Shown here: piece after piece, positions 1 to 9,093 of the stretch | Numbering within the stretch: the stretch's first letter is position 1 | Layout of the letters: each line of letters starts with the position of its first letter | NCBI GenBank assembly: GCA_964474655.1 | Contig: CAYYTU010000009.1 | Location: 12,951 to 76,950, forward strand | Source: CAYYTU01 sp964474655 | GTDB taxonomy: Bacteria; Chloroflexota; Anaerolineae; B4-G1 | Length of the DNA: 64,000 nucleotides | Direction: 5' to 3' | Position numbers and translations under genes: made by a program | Notes under the pieces: generated by a model | What the model saw: only the letters and a program-made list of their open reading frames with translations | Databases searched by the model: none | Told to the model about the DNA's origin: nothing

Positions 1-1
1 C

Positions 2-523
2 AACGCCACCATCGGCGCTTTTGGCTCTGCCACGCTTACCATCATCGACGATGAGCCAACGGCGCCTCGGATCTGGAAGCCCTTCCAGGTGGATTTTGGC
101 GCTGATCTGGATGTGGCCTCGCTGGCTGGGCAGGAGATGGATGTGCGCTTCTACGCCGAGCACGACGGCGATCAATACGGCACGTGGTTCTACCTGGACG
201 ATCTCTTCTGTGAGGTCTGTAACACGTGGGCGCCCCCGGACCCCGAGCCGGGCACCGCCTCGATCGGCGGTGAGGCCCGTGTGCTGGTCGGCGGCGTCCC
301 CGAGGCGCTCCGGAACGTCGACGTGATCGCCTATTCGCGCGGAGGGGACGTGTTGCGGACCGTCACGATTCAGAATGGCCTCTACCACTTCTACAACGTC
401 GCGCCGGGATCGTACACCATCTACGCCGAGACCTGGATCGATGGCGATCTCTACGTGGCGACCAAGTCGGTGGTGGTGGCTGCCGATGAGCGGAACTACG
501 ACGTCAATCTGCTCCTTTACTGA
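2..523 (+). CDS. Secreted multidomain surface protein, C-terminal part (5' end outside window)
   Basis: The reading frame is open from the window edge, so only the C-terminal 173 residues are seen. The first residues (GSATLTIIDDEP) look like the last strand of a Calx-beta repeat. A beta-rich segment follows with two cysteines (FCEVC). The last ~90 residues (GGEARVLVGGVPE, then ITIQNGLYHFYNVAPGSY-like) resemble a carboxypeptidase-regulatory/CNA-B-like beta-sandwich. No catalytic motif is visible. It precedes another extracellular protein and the TadE/TadG genes, so a surface or adhesive role is likely. The domain names rest on motif appearance only. Confidence 0.6.
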   Translation, partial: NATIGAFGSATLTIIDDEPTAPRIWKPFQVDFGADLDVASLAGQEMDVRFYAEHDGDQYGTWFYLDDLFCEVCNTWAPPDPEPGTASIGGEARVLVGGVPEALRNVDVIAYSRGGDVLRTVTIQNGLYHFYNVAPGSYTIYAETWIDGDLYVATKSVVVAADERNYDVNLLLY

Positions 524-580
524 GCAGCGTTGAGGGCATCTGATGGCGGACGAAGCAGCAAGTTGAATCGAGGGATCTCT

Positions 581-2848
581 ATGATGCGTGGGCGAGTAAA
601 ATTTGTCGTGGTGATTTTCACCTCCGTAGTGCTTTTCGTCGTTGGCCTAAGGCTGCGCGGCGCAGCCCAGACGCCGAGCAACTTATCGGGCACTCCCAAT
701 CTCACGTCGGCCTATCCCGACATAGCGAGCAGTGACAATCGAATCGCTGTGGCCTGGGTGGAGGGGGAGACCATCAAAGGCCATCCTCAGGGGGATGCCT
801 ATCTGCGGGCCAGCCTGGATGGAGGGCAGACCTGGGAGGACAAGATCACCGTCTTCGACAAAGGTGTTGACGCCCCTTATGGGTACGACGTAGACGTTGA
901 CCTCGATGGTGATACCGCTCATCTGGCTTACATTGTGTTTGAAGGGGCGGTGGGAGCTCCCGATCAGAGTTGGGTCTATTACAGGACTTGCTCGCTGACC
1001 GATGGCAGCTGCACAGGAAGCGAAGTTTTGGATTCAGCGTCCGGTAAGAAGGTCACCTGGGCCGATATTGCCGTGGACGCCGATGGGGCCCCTCATGTCG
1101 TCTGGGTCAGGTATGATGAGGACGGGACCAGCGGGGAGATATGGTACGCTGGTGCTTCTGGTGAGAAAGAGAGGGTTTTTTCGCCTGAGGACTATGCAGA
1201 CGTGGATGATAGCTTCGCTCCCTCCATCGCCTGCGCTGGGGATGTCGTTCACATCGCCTGGCGGAGCATCGGCAATGAGGCTAGCTACATCTATTATGGA
1301 AGCCAGGAGAGTTCGAGCTGGGAAACGGGATCGCGGGAGAGCAGCCCATCGAATCTTGGTAATCCAAAGGTCGCCGCGCGAGGAGAAAAGGTCTTTATCG
1401 TCTGGGATTGGTACGTTGATGAGAACCGTAGCAACGTGGTCTATATGCGTAACGATGCTGCCGGGGAATCCGAATTTTGGCCGGCCGATGCCTACGAGGT
1501 CGGTACAGACAAGCAGGTGCGCGATGAGCCCAGTCCTGCTTATCATACCCACGATCGGGTAGGGGATGATAAGTATGTTTCTGATCTGCGCCCCTCCGTC
1601 GCGCTGAACGACGGCGGTTGGCCGGCGGTGGTCTGGCACGCCGATCGCAGCGAAGGTGACGGAGATGAATACGCCATTCACTACAGCTGCGCCGTCGAGG
1701 GGGATAATGACAACGTGGACTGGGTCACTCCGACGAGCTTGCACCAGAGCCAGCCGCCAGCGCCGGGGGGCGGCTCGGCGATGGCCGCTCTGTCCCAAAA
1801 CGGTGATGCGTGGTACCTGCACGCTACCTACATGCGAAGGCAGAGCGCCGAAAGCGACTGGGACACTTACTATGAGCGGATGTCCTATACACCGAACGCC
1901 CAGATTGAGGCCGGATCGCCGCCCCCAGAGGCTCAGCTGGAGGGCGATTGGATCGTGAAACCGGACACGTCCGTGGGGTTGGACGGCAGCGGCAGCACCA
2001 GCGAGGGCAATCTGGCTTTAGAGTATCGGTGGACACTCTCTGAGCGACCATCGGGTAGTGATAACTGGCAATCTTCCGTGGTCACTCCTACGTTTACGCC
2101 GGACGAAGAGGGCTGGTACACGGTGAAGCTGACGGTGACGAATGGCCTGGCGACGGCCCAGGCCACCCAGCGCATCCTGGCGAGCGAGACGGGCGATATG
2201 TCCCCGCAGGCGAAGATCACGGCCAAGGACTATACGCCTCGCGTCGGAAAGGACCCAGAATTAGATGGCAGCGACAGCACCAGCGCCGGGGGCTTGCCGT
2301 TGAGTTACAGCTGGTGGCTTTCGGGGCGGCCGGAGGGCAGCGAAAAATGGAGCGCGTCTGGCGTAAAACCTGAATTTACTCCCGAGGTAGCCGGCTGGTA
2401 CACGGTGACACTGGAGGTGGACAACGGTAGGGCTAGCGATCGGGATACACAGGTCATTCGCGTCTGGGATGAGGATGAGGAGGAGGAGCCCAACATAGTA
2501 TTCCCCGATGCGCAGATCGACGCTATGAGCCTCGTCTCCCTTGAGAATACCTCCTCCGCCACTGCCTCCCTAGACGGAAGCGGCAGTTCGAGCAATATGG
2601 AAGATGATCCCTCGCTGAAGTATAAGTGGTGGTTATCTCCCGAGAGTGCGTATGCCAGCTTGTCTTCTTCGAATAACGTATCCACCACGATCACCATTTC
2701 CAAGGTGGGCCGGTATACGGTGACATTGGAGGTTGAAAATAGCGACGGGATGACCGACCGAGACACGCACCAGATTTTGGCGAACATTGAGACGTATCGT
2801 GTCTATCTGCCATTAGTAGTCCGGCAGTATCGGGGCGGCTATGATTGA
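581..2848 (+). CDS. Secreted PKD-repeat protein with sialidase-like N-terminal half and YLPLV tail
   Basis: The start at 581 follows a GAGGGA ribosome site and gives a clear signal peptide (basic MMRGRVK, hydrophobic core, then AAQ). Residues ~40-440 contain repeated units such as IAVAWVEG, PHVVWVRYD, VHIAWRS, VFIVWDW and PAVVWHAD, like the blades of a sialidase-type beta-propeller. Three PKD-like domains follow (~450-730), each with a LDGSGS(T/S)S start, a W(W/T)LS core and a GWYTVxLxVxN end. The C-terminus YRVYLPLVVRQ is of the kind common on exported Chloroflexota proteins. It overlaps the next gene by 8 nt, so the two are likely co-expressed. Its ligand is unknown. Confidence 0.75.
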   Translation: MMRGRVKFVVVIFTSVVLFVVGLRLRGAAQTPSNLSGTPNLTSAYPDIASSDNRIAVAWVEGETIKGHPQGDAYLRASLDGGQTWEDKITVFDKGVDAPYGYDVDVDLDGDTAHLAYIVFEGAVGAPDQSWVYYRTCSLTDGSCTGSEVLDSASGKKVTWADIAVDADGAPHVVWVRYDEDGTSGEIWYAGASGEKERVFSPEDYADVDDSFAPSIACAGDVVHIAWRSIGNEASYIYYGSQESSSWETGSRESSPSNLGNPKVAARGEKVFIVWDWYVDENRSNVVYMRNDAAGESEFWPADAYEVGTDKQVRDEPSPAYHTHDRVGDDKYVSDLRPSVALNDGGWPAVVWHADRSEGDGDEYAIHYSCAVEGDNDNVDWVTPTSLHQSQPPAPGGGSAMAALSQNGDAWYLHATYMRRQSAESDWDTYYERMSYTPNAQIEAGSPPPEAQLEGDWIVKPDTSVGLDGSGSTSEGNLALEYRWTLSERPSGSDNWQSSVVTPTFTPDEEGWYTVKLTVTNGLATAQATQRILASETGDMSPQAKITAKDYTPRVGKDPELDGSDSTSAGGLPLSYSWWLSGRPEGSEKWSASGVKPEFTPEVAGWYTVTLEVDNGRASDRDTQVIRVWDEDEEEEPNIVFPDAQIDAMSLVSLENTSSATASLDGSGSSSNMEDDPSLKYKWWLSPESAYASLSSSNNVSTTITISKVGRYTVTLEVENSDGMTDRDTHQILANIETYRVYLPLVVRQYRGGYD

Positions 2849-3443
2849 TAAGCGGGTCGCCATCCTGTTGTTGGGGCTGGGTCTGGTCGTTATCATCGCA
2901 GTTGGCGTCTTGGCCCGTACTCGTCTGGCTCAATCAGATAGCCCGGCGGCAGTTCCATTTCAACAAGAGACCACCGCTCGGGCGGCGTTCTCCCTGGCTG
3001 CCGATCGGGCTGCGCAATGGCGCGACGACGCGGCGTTGGCCGTCGTCTCCGGTCAGCAGTCGGGCCGGGAGATAACGGATGGCGAAAGCATCGAGTGGAT
3101 GTTTCAATTCTTCTCACCTGCCGCCGGGCAGCTGGCTCTGGTGGCGGTGAGCGAGGGGGAGGCCCGTCTGCTACATGAGAAGATGAGTCCATACCGGATC
3201 CCCACCTTGTCCGAGCGGGATTGGCGGGTGGATAGCGACCAGGCGTTAGAGACGTGGTGGGAAGACGGGGGCGGGTTTCTAGTCAGGCGGCGCCCCAGCG
3301 TTCAAGTGGCGATGCAGCTGCGCGTAGCCCGGGGGGCGTCTGATGGAGAGGCGATCTGGACCATCGTCGGCGTCGACTTCGACCAAGAGAGCACGTTTAC
3401 CGTCGATCTCGATGCTGCCACCGGCGCGCGGGTGGGGGAGTGA
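2841..3443 (+). CDS. Membrane-anchored protein of unknown function, possibly PepSY-like
   Basis: This 200-residue protein has one N-terminal membrane segment (IAILLLGLGLVVIIAVGV-like, residues ~6-25) and a soluble, presumably extracytoplasmic remainder. The C-terminal strand pattern (EAIWTIVGVD, FTVDLDAATGARVGE) resembles the end of PepSY-type domains, but I see no firm family signature. Its start codon lies inside the end of the preceding PKD protein gene and the TadE gene follows 27 nt later. The context therefore suggests a part of the same surface/pilus unit. Confidence 0.55.
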   Translation: MIDKRVAILLLGLGLVVIIAVGVLARTRLAQSDSPAAVPFQQETTARAAFSLAADRAAQWRDDAALAVVSGQQSGREITDGESIEWMFQFFSPAAGQLALVAVSEGEARLLHEKMSPYRIPTLSERDWRVDSDQALETWWEDGGGFLVRRRPSVQVAMQLRVARGASDGEAIWTIVGVDFDQESTFTVDLDAATGARVGE

Positions 3444-3470
3444 GCTTGACTCAAAAAGGGGGCATTGCGT

Positions 3471-4067
3471 ATGAGGAGTGAAAAACATTCGAAGCGCGGT
3501 CAGGGGATAGTAGAATTTACCCTCGTCTTACCTATCCTCTTGATGTTGCTGATCGGGGTGGCGGAAGTGGGGTATGCGCTGCGGAATTACATCCTGGTCG
3601 TTAACGCCTGCCGCGAAGGGGCGCGGTTAGCCGCCCGGGGCGAGGAGACGTCCGAGATTTTCACCCAGGTGACCAACGCAGGGGATGTCATATGCACCAG
3701 TAGCGAAAATTGCGCTCCTGGTACCGATCCCACGGCCGGCGTCATCGTCACCAAGGTGGTGTTGGATAGCGACGGAGAGGTCGCTGAAGTCCCTGTCGCT
3801 GAAGCGGCCGGTCCCGTATCCACAGCGTTTTCCAAGTTCTCGTCGGATCAGATCCGGGCCCGCCACGGAGGAGCTTCCGCGGAGGCGATCAAGGCTGCCC
3901 GGCAGGCGGCCGATCGGGAGCCTCAGGGCAATCACGTCGCCGTGGTGGAGATCTATTTTATGCACCGCCCCCTGATGCTGGGTGACTTTGTAGCGGTACC
4001 CAATCCGTGGCTGATGTACTCCAGCACGGCGATGCGGGTGCAGAGCCATCGAGAGCGGATACAGTAA
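3471..4067 (+). CDS. tadE: TadE-like pseudopilin
   Basis: About 198 residues. A short basic N-terminus is followed by RGQGIVEFTLVLPILLMLL, which is the TadE/TadG signature: a prepilin-like G-x-VEF site and a hydrophobic helix. Then comes NACREGARLAARG, the conserved post-helix segment of TadE. TadE proteins are minor pseudopilins of the tight-adherence (Flp) pilus and are processed by a TadV-type peptidase. The ATG at 3471 is chosen because it sits behind an AAGGGGG site; an in-frame TTG 6 nt upstream is less likely. It is followed at 27 nt by the TadG-like gene. Confidence 0.8.
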   Translation: MRSEKHSKRGQGIVEFTLVLPILLMLLIGVAEVGYALRNYILVVNACREGARLAARGEETSEIFTQVTNAGDVICTSSENCAPGTDPTAGVIVTKVVLDSDGEVAEVPVAEAAGPVSTAFSKFSSDQIRARHGGASAEAIKAARQAADREPQGNHVAVVEIYFMHRPLMLGDFVAVPNPWLMYSSTAMRVQSHRERIQ

Positions 4068-4094
4068 GCGGAAGGAAGTGATCAGCAGGGGGAG

Positions 4095-6278
4095 ATGATG
4101 AAGAAGTTACTACAATTGCGGCGTGAATCACAGGCCGCTCAAGGGGAGCAGGGGCAAAGTTTGATCATCGTTGTTTTCGCCTTCATTGGCTTGTTGGCTT
4201 TTGTGGGTCTGGGCGTCGATCTGGGGTTTTATTACGTCGAACGAGTAAAGGTGGGGCGAGCGGTCGACGCAGCCGCCCTGGCTGCCGCCGGCGAGCTGCC
4301 GGTCGAAGGCGCGGCCCATTTGCGGGCGATGGCGTACTTACGGGAGAACGACTACGATCACGAAGCGGCCGATGCAGCCCTGGCTGTCAACCAGTACGAT
4401 GGCGGATCGTACGCCTCGGACCCGGCCGACGCGGATACGATGACGACCATCTGGATCGACACTGCCTACGCCCAGGACGAAGAGGCCAGTGACCCCTCGG
4501 TCACAGCGGACCATATTCGCGTGCGTGTCAGGCAGCAGGTGCCGATGACGTTTATGCGCTTTATCGGCTTCGAGCAGGTCCCCGTCGAGGCCGTGGCCGA
4601 GGCGGAGAACATCAGCGATATTGACACCGTCATCGTCTACGATGACTCTGGCTCGATGGAGTTCGATACGCGCTGCTATGGATGCTGGGAGGCAGCCCCG
4701 GACCAGATGTATCCCGCCGGCACCATCTACCCGCTCCATTGGTCCGATAACACTATGGAGCACGCTGATCACTGCGCCAGCGATTGTGGCGATGCCAGCC
4801 GCTCGCCTTATGGCAGCAGCCAGTACTGGGTTAATGATTGTAACTACCGCTATCGCTACAAAGATAGCTATGGCAACTGGAGTAGCTGGAGCGATCAATA
4901 TTATATCGTGATCGAGGCCGAGGAGTACTCCAGGATTAATCCGGATTATCACACCTATGGCTTCACGCCCTACTCCACCTACTGGGTTATGCAGCACAAC
5001 GACAAAGGAGCCTACTCCCGAACGGGCCGGGGGGCTTACCTCTCTCACCATCCCTACGCCAGCCTGACGAACCACGTCGACGGCCTGGGCGTGCCTTGCA
5101 CGTGGGATGATCTCACCAATGGCGAGTATTGTCGGCGCGACTTACCGGTGGGTGGTCCTTATGAAGCTCCCCGGGCCGACTTCGCCTTCAGGGCGCCTAC
5201 GAATGATACCTACTACGTCTGGGTCCGCGGACAGGGCGGCGACGATGGTTATCGGGGCGATCATGTCTACTGGGGGGTGAATGGCAACCCGATAGGTTGG
5301 GAGGATGATTATCCCAAGGGGACTTTCTACGACGGGGCTTCCTCTAGCGCCTGGGATTGGCGCTGCGTGGGGGATACGTCTTTATCGCAAGGAGATCACA
5401 CGCTCAACCTATGGGCCGGTGGGCCGGGCTTTGACGCCGATCGTATCCTGATCACCACCGATAACTCCGGTTGCGCTTACGATAGCACGCCTGCGGCTCC
5501 TCGTACCTTCGATCCTAATAGCGCGCGCACCGACTGGGCCTGCGATCCCTGTGATCCGCGCTTTGCGGGGCGCCCGGGCGGCCAGGCGCCGCCAGATGGC
5601 GCTTATCGGCCAGATTGCGATATTGACTTGCGGCAGGATGATCTATATGACGACGAACAGCCCATTCGCGATGCCCTGGAGGCGGCCAAGCACTTCGTCG
5701 GGCAGCTGAACCCGCAGTTCGATCAGGTGGGCTACGTGGCCTACGATAGTGATGCGTCGATAAGGAACGAACTGGAATGCTTGCGCAAGCGTGGATCTAC
5801 TGATTGCTCGCCTCAGGTGATCACCGAGACGGTAGTCGCCAACCTAGATACGGCCAAGGCCAGCGGATCCACGAACATCGCCGATGGCATTCGTCGCGGT
5901 ATCAGCGTGCTCAAGACGGTCCCCGATGGCTTTGGAGATCATTACGGTCGTCCGGGAGCTGCGCACGTTATGATCCTGATGACCGACGGTCAGGCTAACA
6001 CCTATAGTAACTGTGACCCGGCCTGTGCTGACGATCCTGACCTCTGGCCCCACGACGATGAGCCGGCCAAGGACTGCGCGGTCTGGTATGCGCATCAGGC
6101 TCGCAACCAGAACATTGTGATCTATACCATCACCCTGGGCTATATGGCGGATCAGGAGCTGATGAAAGAGGTAGCCGAGGTGACCAAGGGCTACCATCGG
6201 CATGCCGAAACGCCGGACGTGTTAGAGGATATCTTCGACGAGCTATACGAGCGCATCTTCATCCGTCTGACCAGGTAA
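4095..6278 (+). CDS. TadG-like von Willebrand protein with a large module inserted in the vWA domain
   Basis: 727 residues. Residues ~15-65 are a TadE/G-like N-terminus (GQSLIIVVFAFIGLLAF, then VGRAVDAAALAAAGEL). The vWA domain begins at ~175 with a MIDAS motif DDSGS (~182-186), but the Thr and Asp MIDAS elements (TNIADG ~592, LMTDG ~628) come more than 400 residues later. In between, from about 200 to 520, lies a cysteine- and aromatic-rich beta module (IVIEAEEYS, YVWVRGQGGDDGY, GDHTLNLWAGGPGFDADRI) resembling a CBM6/malectin-like carbohydrate-binding fold. Role: probably a pilus-associated adhesin. The inserted-module identity is inference; the split vWA is read directly. Confidence 0.75.
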   Translation: MMKKLLQLRRESQAAQGEQGQSLIIVVFAFIGLLAFVGLGVDLGFYYVERVKVGRAVDAAALAAAGELPVEGAAHLRAMAYLRENDYDHEAADAALAVNQYDGGSYASDPADADTMTTIWIDTAYAQDEEASDPSVTADHIRVRVRQQVPMTFMRFIGFEQVPVEAVAEAENISDIDTVIVYDDSGSMEFDTRCYGCWEAAPDQMYPAGTIYPLHWSDNTMEHADHCASDCGDASRSPYGSSQYWVNDCNYRYRYKDSYGNWSSWSDQYYIVIEAEEYSRINPDYHTYGFTPYSTYWVMQHNDKGAYSRTGRGAYLSHHPYASLTNHVDGLGVPCTWDDLTNGEYCRRDLPVGGPYEAPRADFAFRAPTNDTYYVWVRGQGGDDGYRGDHVYWGVNGNPIGWEDDYPKGTFYDGASSSAWDWRCVGDTSLSQGDHTLNLWAGGPGFDADRILITTDNSGCAYDSTPAAPRTFDPNSARTDWACDPCDPRFAGRPGGQAPPDGAYRPDCDIDLRQDDLYDDEQPIRDALEAAKHFVGQLNPQFDQVGYVAYDSDASIRNELECLRKRGSTDCSPQVITETVVANLDTAKASGSTNIADGIRRGISVLKTVPDGFGDHYGRPGAAHVMILMTDGQANTYSNCDPACADDPDLWPHDDEPAKDCAVWYAHQARNQNIVIYTITLGYMADQELMKEVAEVTKGYHRHAETPDVLEDIFDELYERIFIRLTR

Positions 6279-6379
6279 CGAACGGGTAGCGACGGACATA
6301 ACGCTGGTTGAGCAGCTTCGGAACGCGGGACGGCGTGGGGCCCTGACCGTGTTTGATTGCTCAGCCGGCGTTTGTGCTC

Positions 6380-6407
6380 TTGACATTCTGATGTAAGTCA
6401 GTATTAT
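6380..6407 (+). promoter_or_regulatory. Sigma70-type promoter for the cpaB-tadC operon
   Basis: A perfect -35 TTGACA (6380-6385) and a -10 TATTAT (6402-6407) are separated by 16 bp in the 257-bp gap between the vWA gene and cpaB. Transcription would start near 6414 and leave a ~120-nt leader. Nothing else was seen in this gap. Confidence 0.55.
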
Positions 6408-6535
6408 AACGACAGGCTGGCTCTTCAGCGCAGCAGATCTGACGTTGACCTCTCATAGCCGTGTGGGGGGCGAGCGGCCTCTTGATGCGAGGTAAAAGAC
6501 AAGGAAGTCGGGCGACTAGAAAAGAAGGAGGCACA

Positions 6536-7639
6536 ATGCGCAGCGGTCGAATATTAGCCATTATCGGCGTGCTTATTTTGGTGGGCGCTTTGGCGGTGGG
6601 CCTTGTCCTCTGGCGTCGGACACAACAGACGCCGGAGGGGCCTTCCCCCGACGAAGAAGAGGGTACGTCTGTACCTTACGCTCCCCCAGAGGGAATGAGG
6701 GAGATCGTGGTGGCGGCGCAGGACGTCCCCAGAGGTAGGACCCTGGGCGAGGATACGGTCTACCTGGCCTCGTGGCCAGAAGAGGCCATCCCTACGCAGG
6801 CATTGACCGATACGGCCGATGTTTACGGTAAGGTTACCAAAGTCAATCTCGTGCGTGAATCCCCGGTGCTGAGAAATGCCCTGACGGAACGAGGAACTCC
6901 CCTGGAGGGCGAAGGGTCCGAGACCGCGCTACAGGTTCCAAGCGGTAAAGTGGGCTACGTTCTGCCGGTGGACCGTTACACCAGCGTGGCCTGGGGCATT
7001 GCGCCCGGCGATCACGTCGCGATTATGATCTCTACGTTATTGATCGATCTGGATGAGGAGTTTCAATCTCCCCTGCCCAATCAGTTCGAGCGCGTCTCCG
7101 TTCCCGAGGAGGAAGGCGGCGCCGGTGGCGTGCTGGGACGCTTGGAGGCCCTGCCCAACGGATGGATGGTTAACCTGACGCCGAGCGAGTCTCAGCATCC
7201 CCGTCTGGTGACTCAGATGGTCATCCAGGATGCCCAGGTGCTCCGTGTCGGCGATTGGGGGACCGAGCAAGAAGCGCCAGCTGGTAGAGGAGAGACGGTG
7301 GAGGAAGAGGGGGAAGAAACTGAGGCCGGGCAGCAGACCCAACCAGAAGATACGACTACCGCCAGCGTAAAGCCGTTGACGCTGGCGGTCACGCCACAAG
7401 AGGCGCTGATGCTCCGTTACATTCAGGATATGGGGGCCAATATCGACGTAGTGGTGCGTTCGGCCGGTGAGACGCAGGCGCTTACCACCGACGCAGTGAC
7501 GCTGGGGTACCTGATGGATACCACCAACACCAATGTTCCGCCGAAGTTGCCCTATGGTGTGACGCCTTCGATCCAGTCATTGAAGCCCGGCAGCTTGGGT
7601 AACGTGGATGAGCCTGCTGGAGATCAACCTGAATCCTAG
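6536..7639 (+). CDS. cpaB: Flp pilus assembly protein CpaB/RcpC
   Basis: 367 residues from the ATG at 6536, which follows AAGGAGG at ideal spacing; a longer in-frame start at 6461 lacks a ribosome site. An N-terminal membrane helix (ILAIIGVLILVGALAVGLVL) is followed by an SAF domain (EIVVAAQDVPRGRTLGEDTV, ~60-130), and then the RcpC/CpaB region with VPSGKVGYVLPVDRYTSVAWGIAPGDHVAI. An acidic Glu/Gln-rich linker (~245-275) precedes the last conserved stretch (LAVTPQEALMLRYIQ). CpaB is a periplasmic/envelope component of the Tad secretion channel. It is the first gene of the assembly operon. Confidence 0.88.
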   Translation: MRSGRILAIIGVLILVGALAVGLVLWRRTQQTPEGPSPDEEEGTSVPYAPPEGMREIVVAAQDVPRGRTLGEDTVYLASWPEEAIPTQALTDTADVYGKVTKVNLVRESPVLRNALTERGTPLEGEGSETALQVPSGKVGYVLPVDRYTSVAWGIAPGDHVAIMISTLLIDLDEEFQSPLPNQFERVSVPEEEGGAGGVLGRLEALPNGWMVNLTPSESQHPRLVTQMVIQDAQVLRVGDWGTEQEAPAGRGETVEEEGEETEAGQQTQPEDTTTASVKPLTLAVTPQEALMLRYIQDMGANIDVVVRSAGETQALTTDAVTLGYLMDTTNTNVPPKLPYGVTPSIQSLKPGSLGNVDEPAGDQPES

Positions 7640-7723
7640 TCTCAGTAGCGTGACGCGTATATTCGTGCCACGTTCATAACAGCTTAAGCCTTGGGTGGGT
7701 AGACAAAAGGAAAAACGTCTAAC

Positions 7724-9067
7724 ATGAATCAAGCCGAGGAACAAATTCAGGTTCTAATTGTCGATGACATCGCTGAGACCCGTGAGAACCTGCGCAAATT
7801 GCTCTCCTTCGAGCCCGATCTCAAGGTGATTGGCACTGCAGCGTCGGGGCAAGAAGGGATTGAGCTGGCGAAACGACATAGGCCTCACATCGTCTTGATG
7901 GACATCAATATGCCGGGTATGGACGGTATCACGGCGACTAAAAAACTGATGCGAGAAGTGCCTACCGCTCAGGTGGTGATGCTCTCCGTTCAGGGCGAGA
8001 CGGATTATCTGCGTCGAGCGATGCTGGCGGGGGCGCGAGATTACCTCACCAAACCGGCCAGCGCCGACGAGCTGATGGGTACCATTCGTCGGGTCTACGA
8101 GATGGGGAAGAGCCGTCAGGTGCAAATGGCCCCGGCGGAACAACCTCAGGCCTCTCAACAAGCCTCAACCACCGAAGAGCGTAAAGGGCATGGTGAGGTG
8201 GTGGCCGTCTTTAGCCCCAAGGGTGGCTGTGGTTGTACGACGGTCGCCGTCAATTTGGCGGTTGCTTTGCAACAGCTGGTCGGCGCCCGACGGAAGATCA
8301 GCCTGTTGGATGCCTCGCTCCAGTTTGGGGATGTGGGCGTGATGCTTGATCTCCATGCCGATAGAAGCATCGCCGATTTGGTGCCTCGCCTCGACGCGAT
8401 GGACAGCGATATGTTGAGCGGCGTGATGTCCGCTCACGGATCGGGCATTCAGGTCTTGCTGGCTCCTCCGCGCCCAGAGGAAGCGGAGAGCCTGATCGCT
8501 GAGACGTCGGGCGAGGGGGCCGGGAATTCGGCGTTTAGCCAGATCCTGGCGGTGATGCGTGAGCAATTCGATACCGTGATCGTGGATACCTGGAGCTGGA
8601 TTGATGACATCGTTCTGACTGTCTTCGATGTGGCGACCTTGATCATCCTGGTTGTGAAACCTGATATACCGTCCATCAAAAGCGCTCGTCTGTTTCTGGA
8701 GGTAGCGGATAAGCTCGACTACCCGATGGATAAGATCGTTCTCGTGGTCAACGGCGCGGGCCATCACGGCAGCATTCAGGGCGGACAGATCGAGAAAGCG
8801 ATGAAGTCTGTGGAAGTTGAGATACCTTACGACGAGCGTACGACGCTGACGGCGGCCAATCGGGGGGTGCCCTTTGTGGTGAGTGAGCGGAATCGCCCCA
8901 TCGCCGAACGTATGATGCAGCTTGCCCGCTCTGTGGAGGATCGGTTGTCGGAGATGCGGGAGGATGAAGAAGAAGACGAGGAAGTGAAAGAGGCCGCACC
9001 TGGTGAGCCTAAGGGTATTGGGGGAACAGGATTGTTGCGTTTGAAGCAGGTTTTTGATCGTGGGTAA
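7724..9067 (+). CDS. cpaE: CpaE/TadZ-like protein: receiver domain fused to ParA/MinD-type ATPase
   Basis: 447 residues. Residues ~8-125 form a response-regulator receiver with an apparently complete phosphoacceptor site (IVDD, MDINMPGMDG, LSVQ, LTKPAS). Residues ~165-410 are a MinD/ParA-like ATPase with the atypical Walker A PKGGCGCTT: the first Lys of the deviant motif is kept, but the position of the P-loop Lys is Cys, as is usual in the TadZ/CpaE group. CpaE localises the Tad machine at the pole. A highly acidic tail (EDEEEDEEVKE) follows. The intact receiver suggests phosphorylation input, although no histidine kinase is nearby. Confidence 0.85.
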   Translation: MNQAEEQIQVLIVDDIAETRENLRKLLSFEPDLKVIGTAASGQEGIELAKRHRPHIVLMDINMPGMDGITATKKLMREVPTAQVVMLSVQGETDYLRRAMLAGARDYLTKPASADELMGTIRRVYEMGKSRQVQMAPAEQPQASQQASTTEERKGHGEVVAVFSPKGGCGCTTVAVNLAVALQQLVGARRKISLLDASLQFGDVGVMLDLHADRSIADLVPRLDAMDSDMLSGVMSAHGSGIQVLLAPPRPEEAESLIAETSGEGAGNSAFSQILAVMREQFDTVIVDTWSWIDDIVLTVFDVATLIILVVKPDIPSIKSARLFLEVADKLDYPMDKIVLVVNGAGHHGSIQGGQIEKAMKSVEVEIPYDERTTLTAANRGVPFVVSERNRPIAERMMQLARSVEDRLSEMREDEEEDEEVKEAAPGEPKGIGGTGLLRLKQVFDRG

Positions 9068-9093
9068 GTTGAGCTTTTGATGGGGGTCGATTT

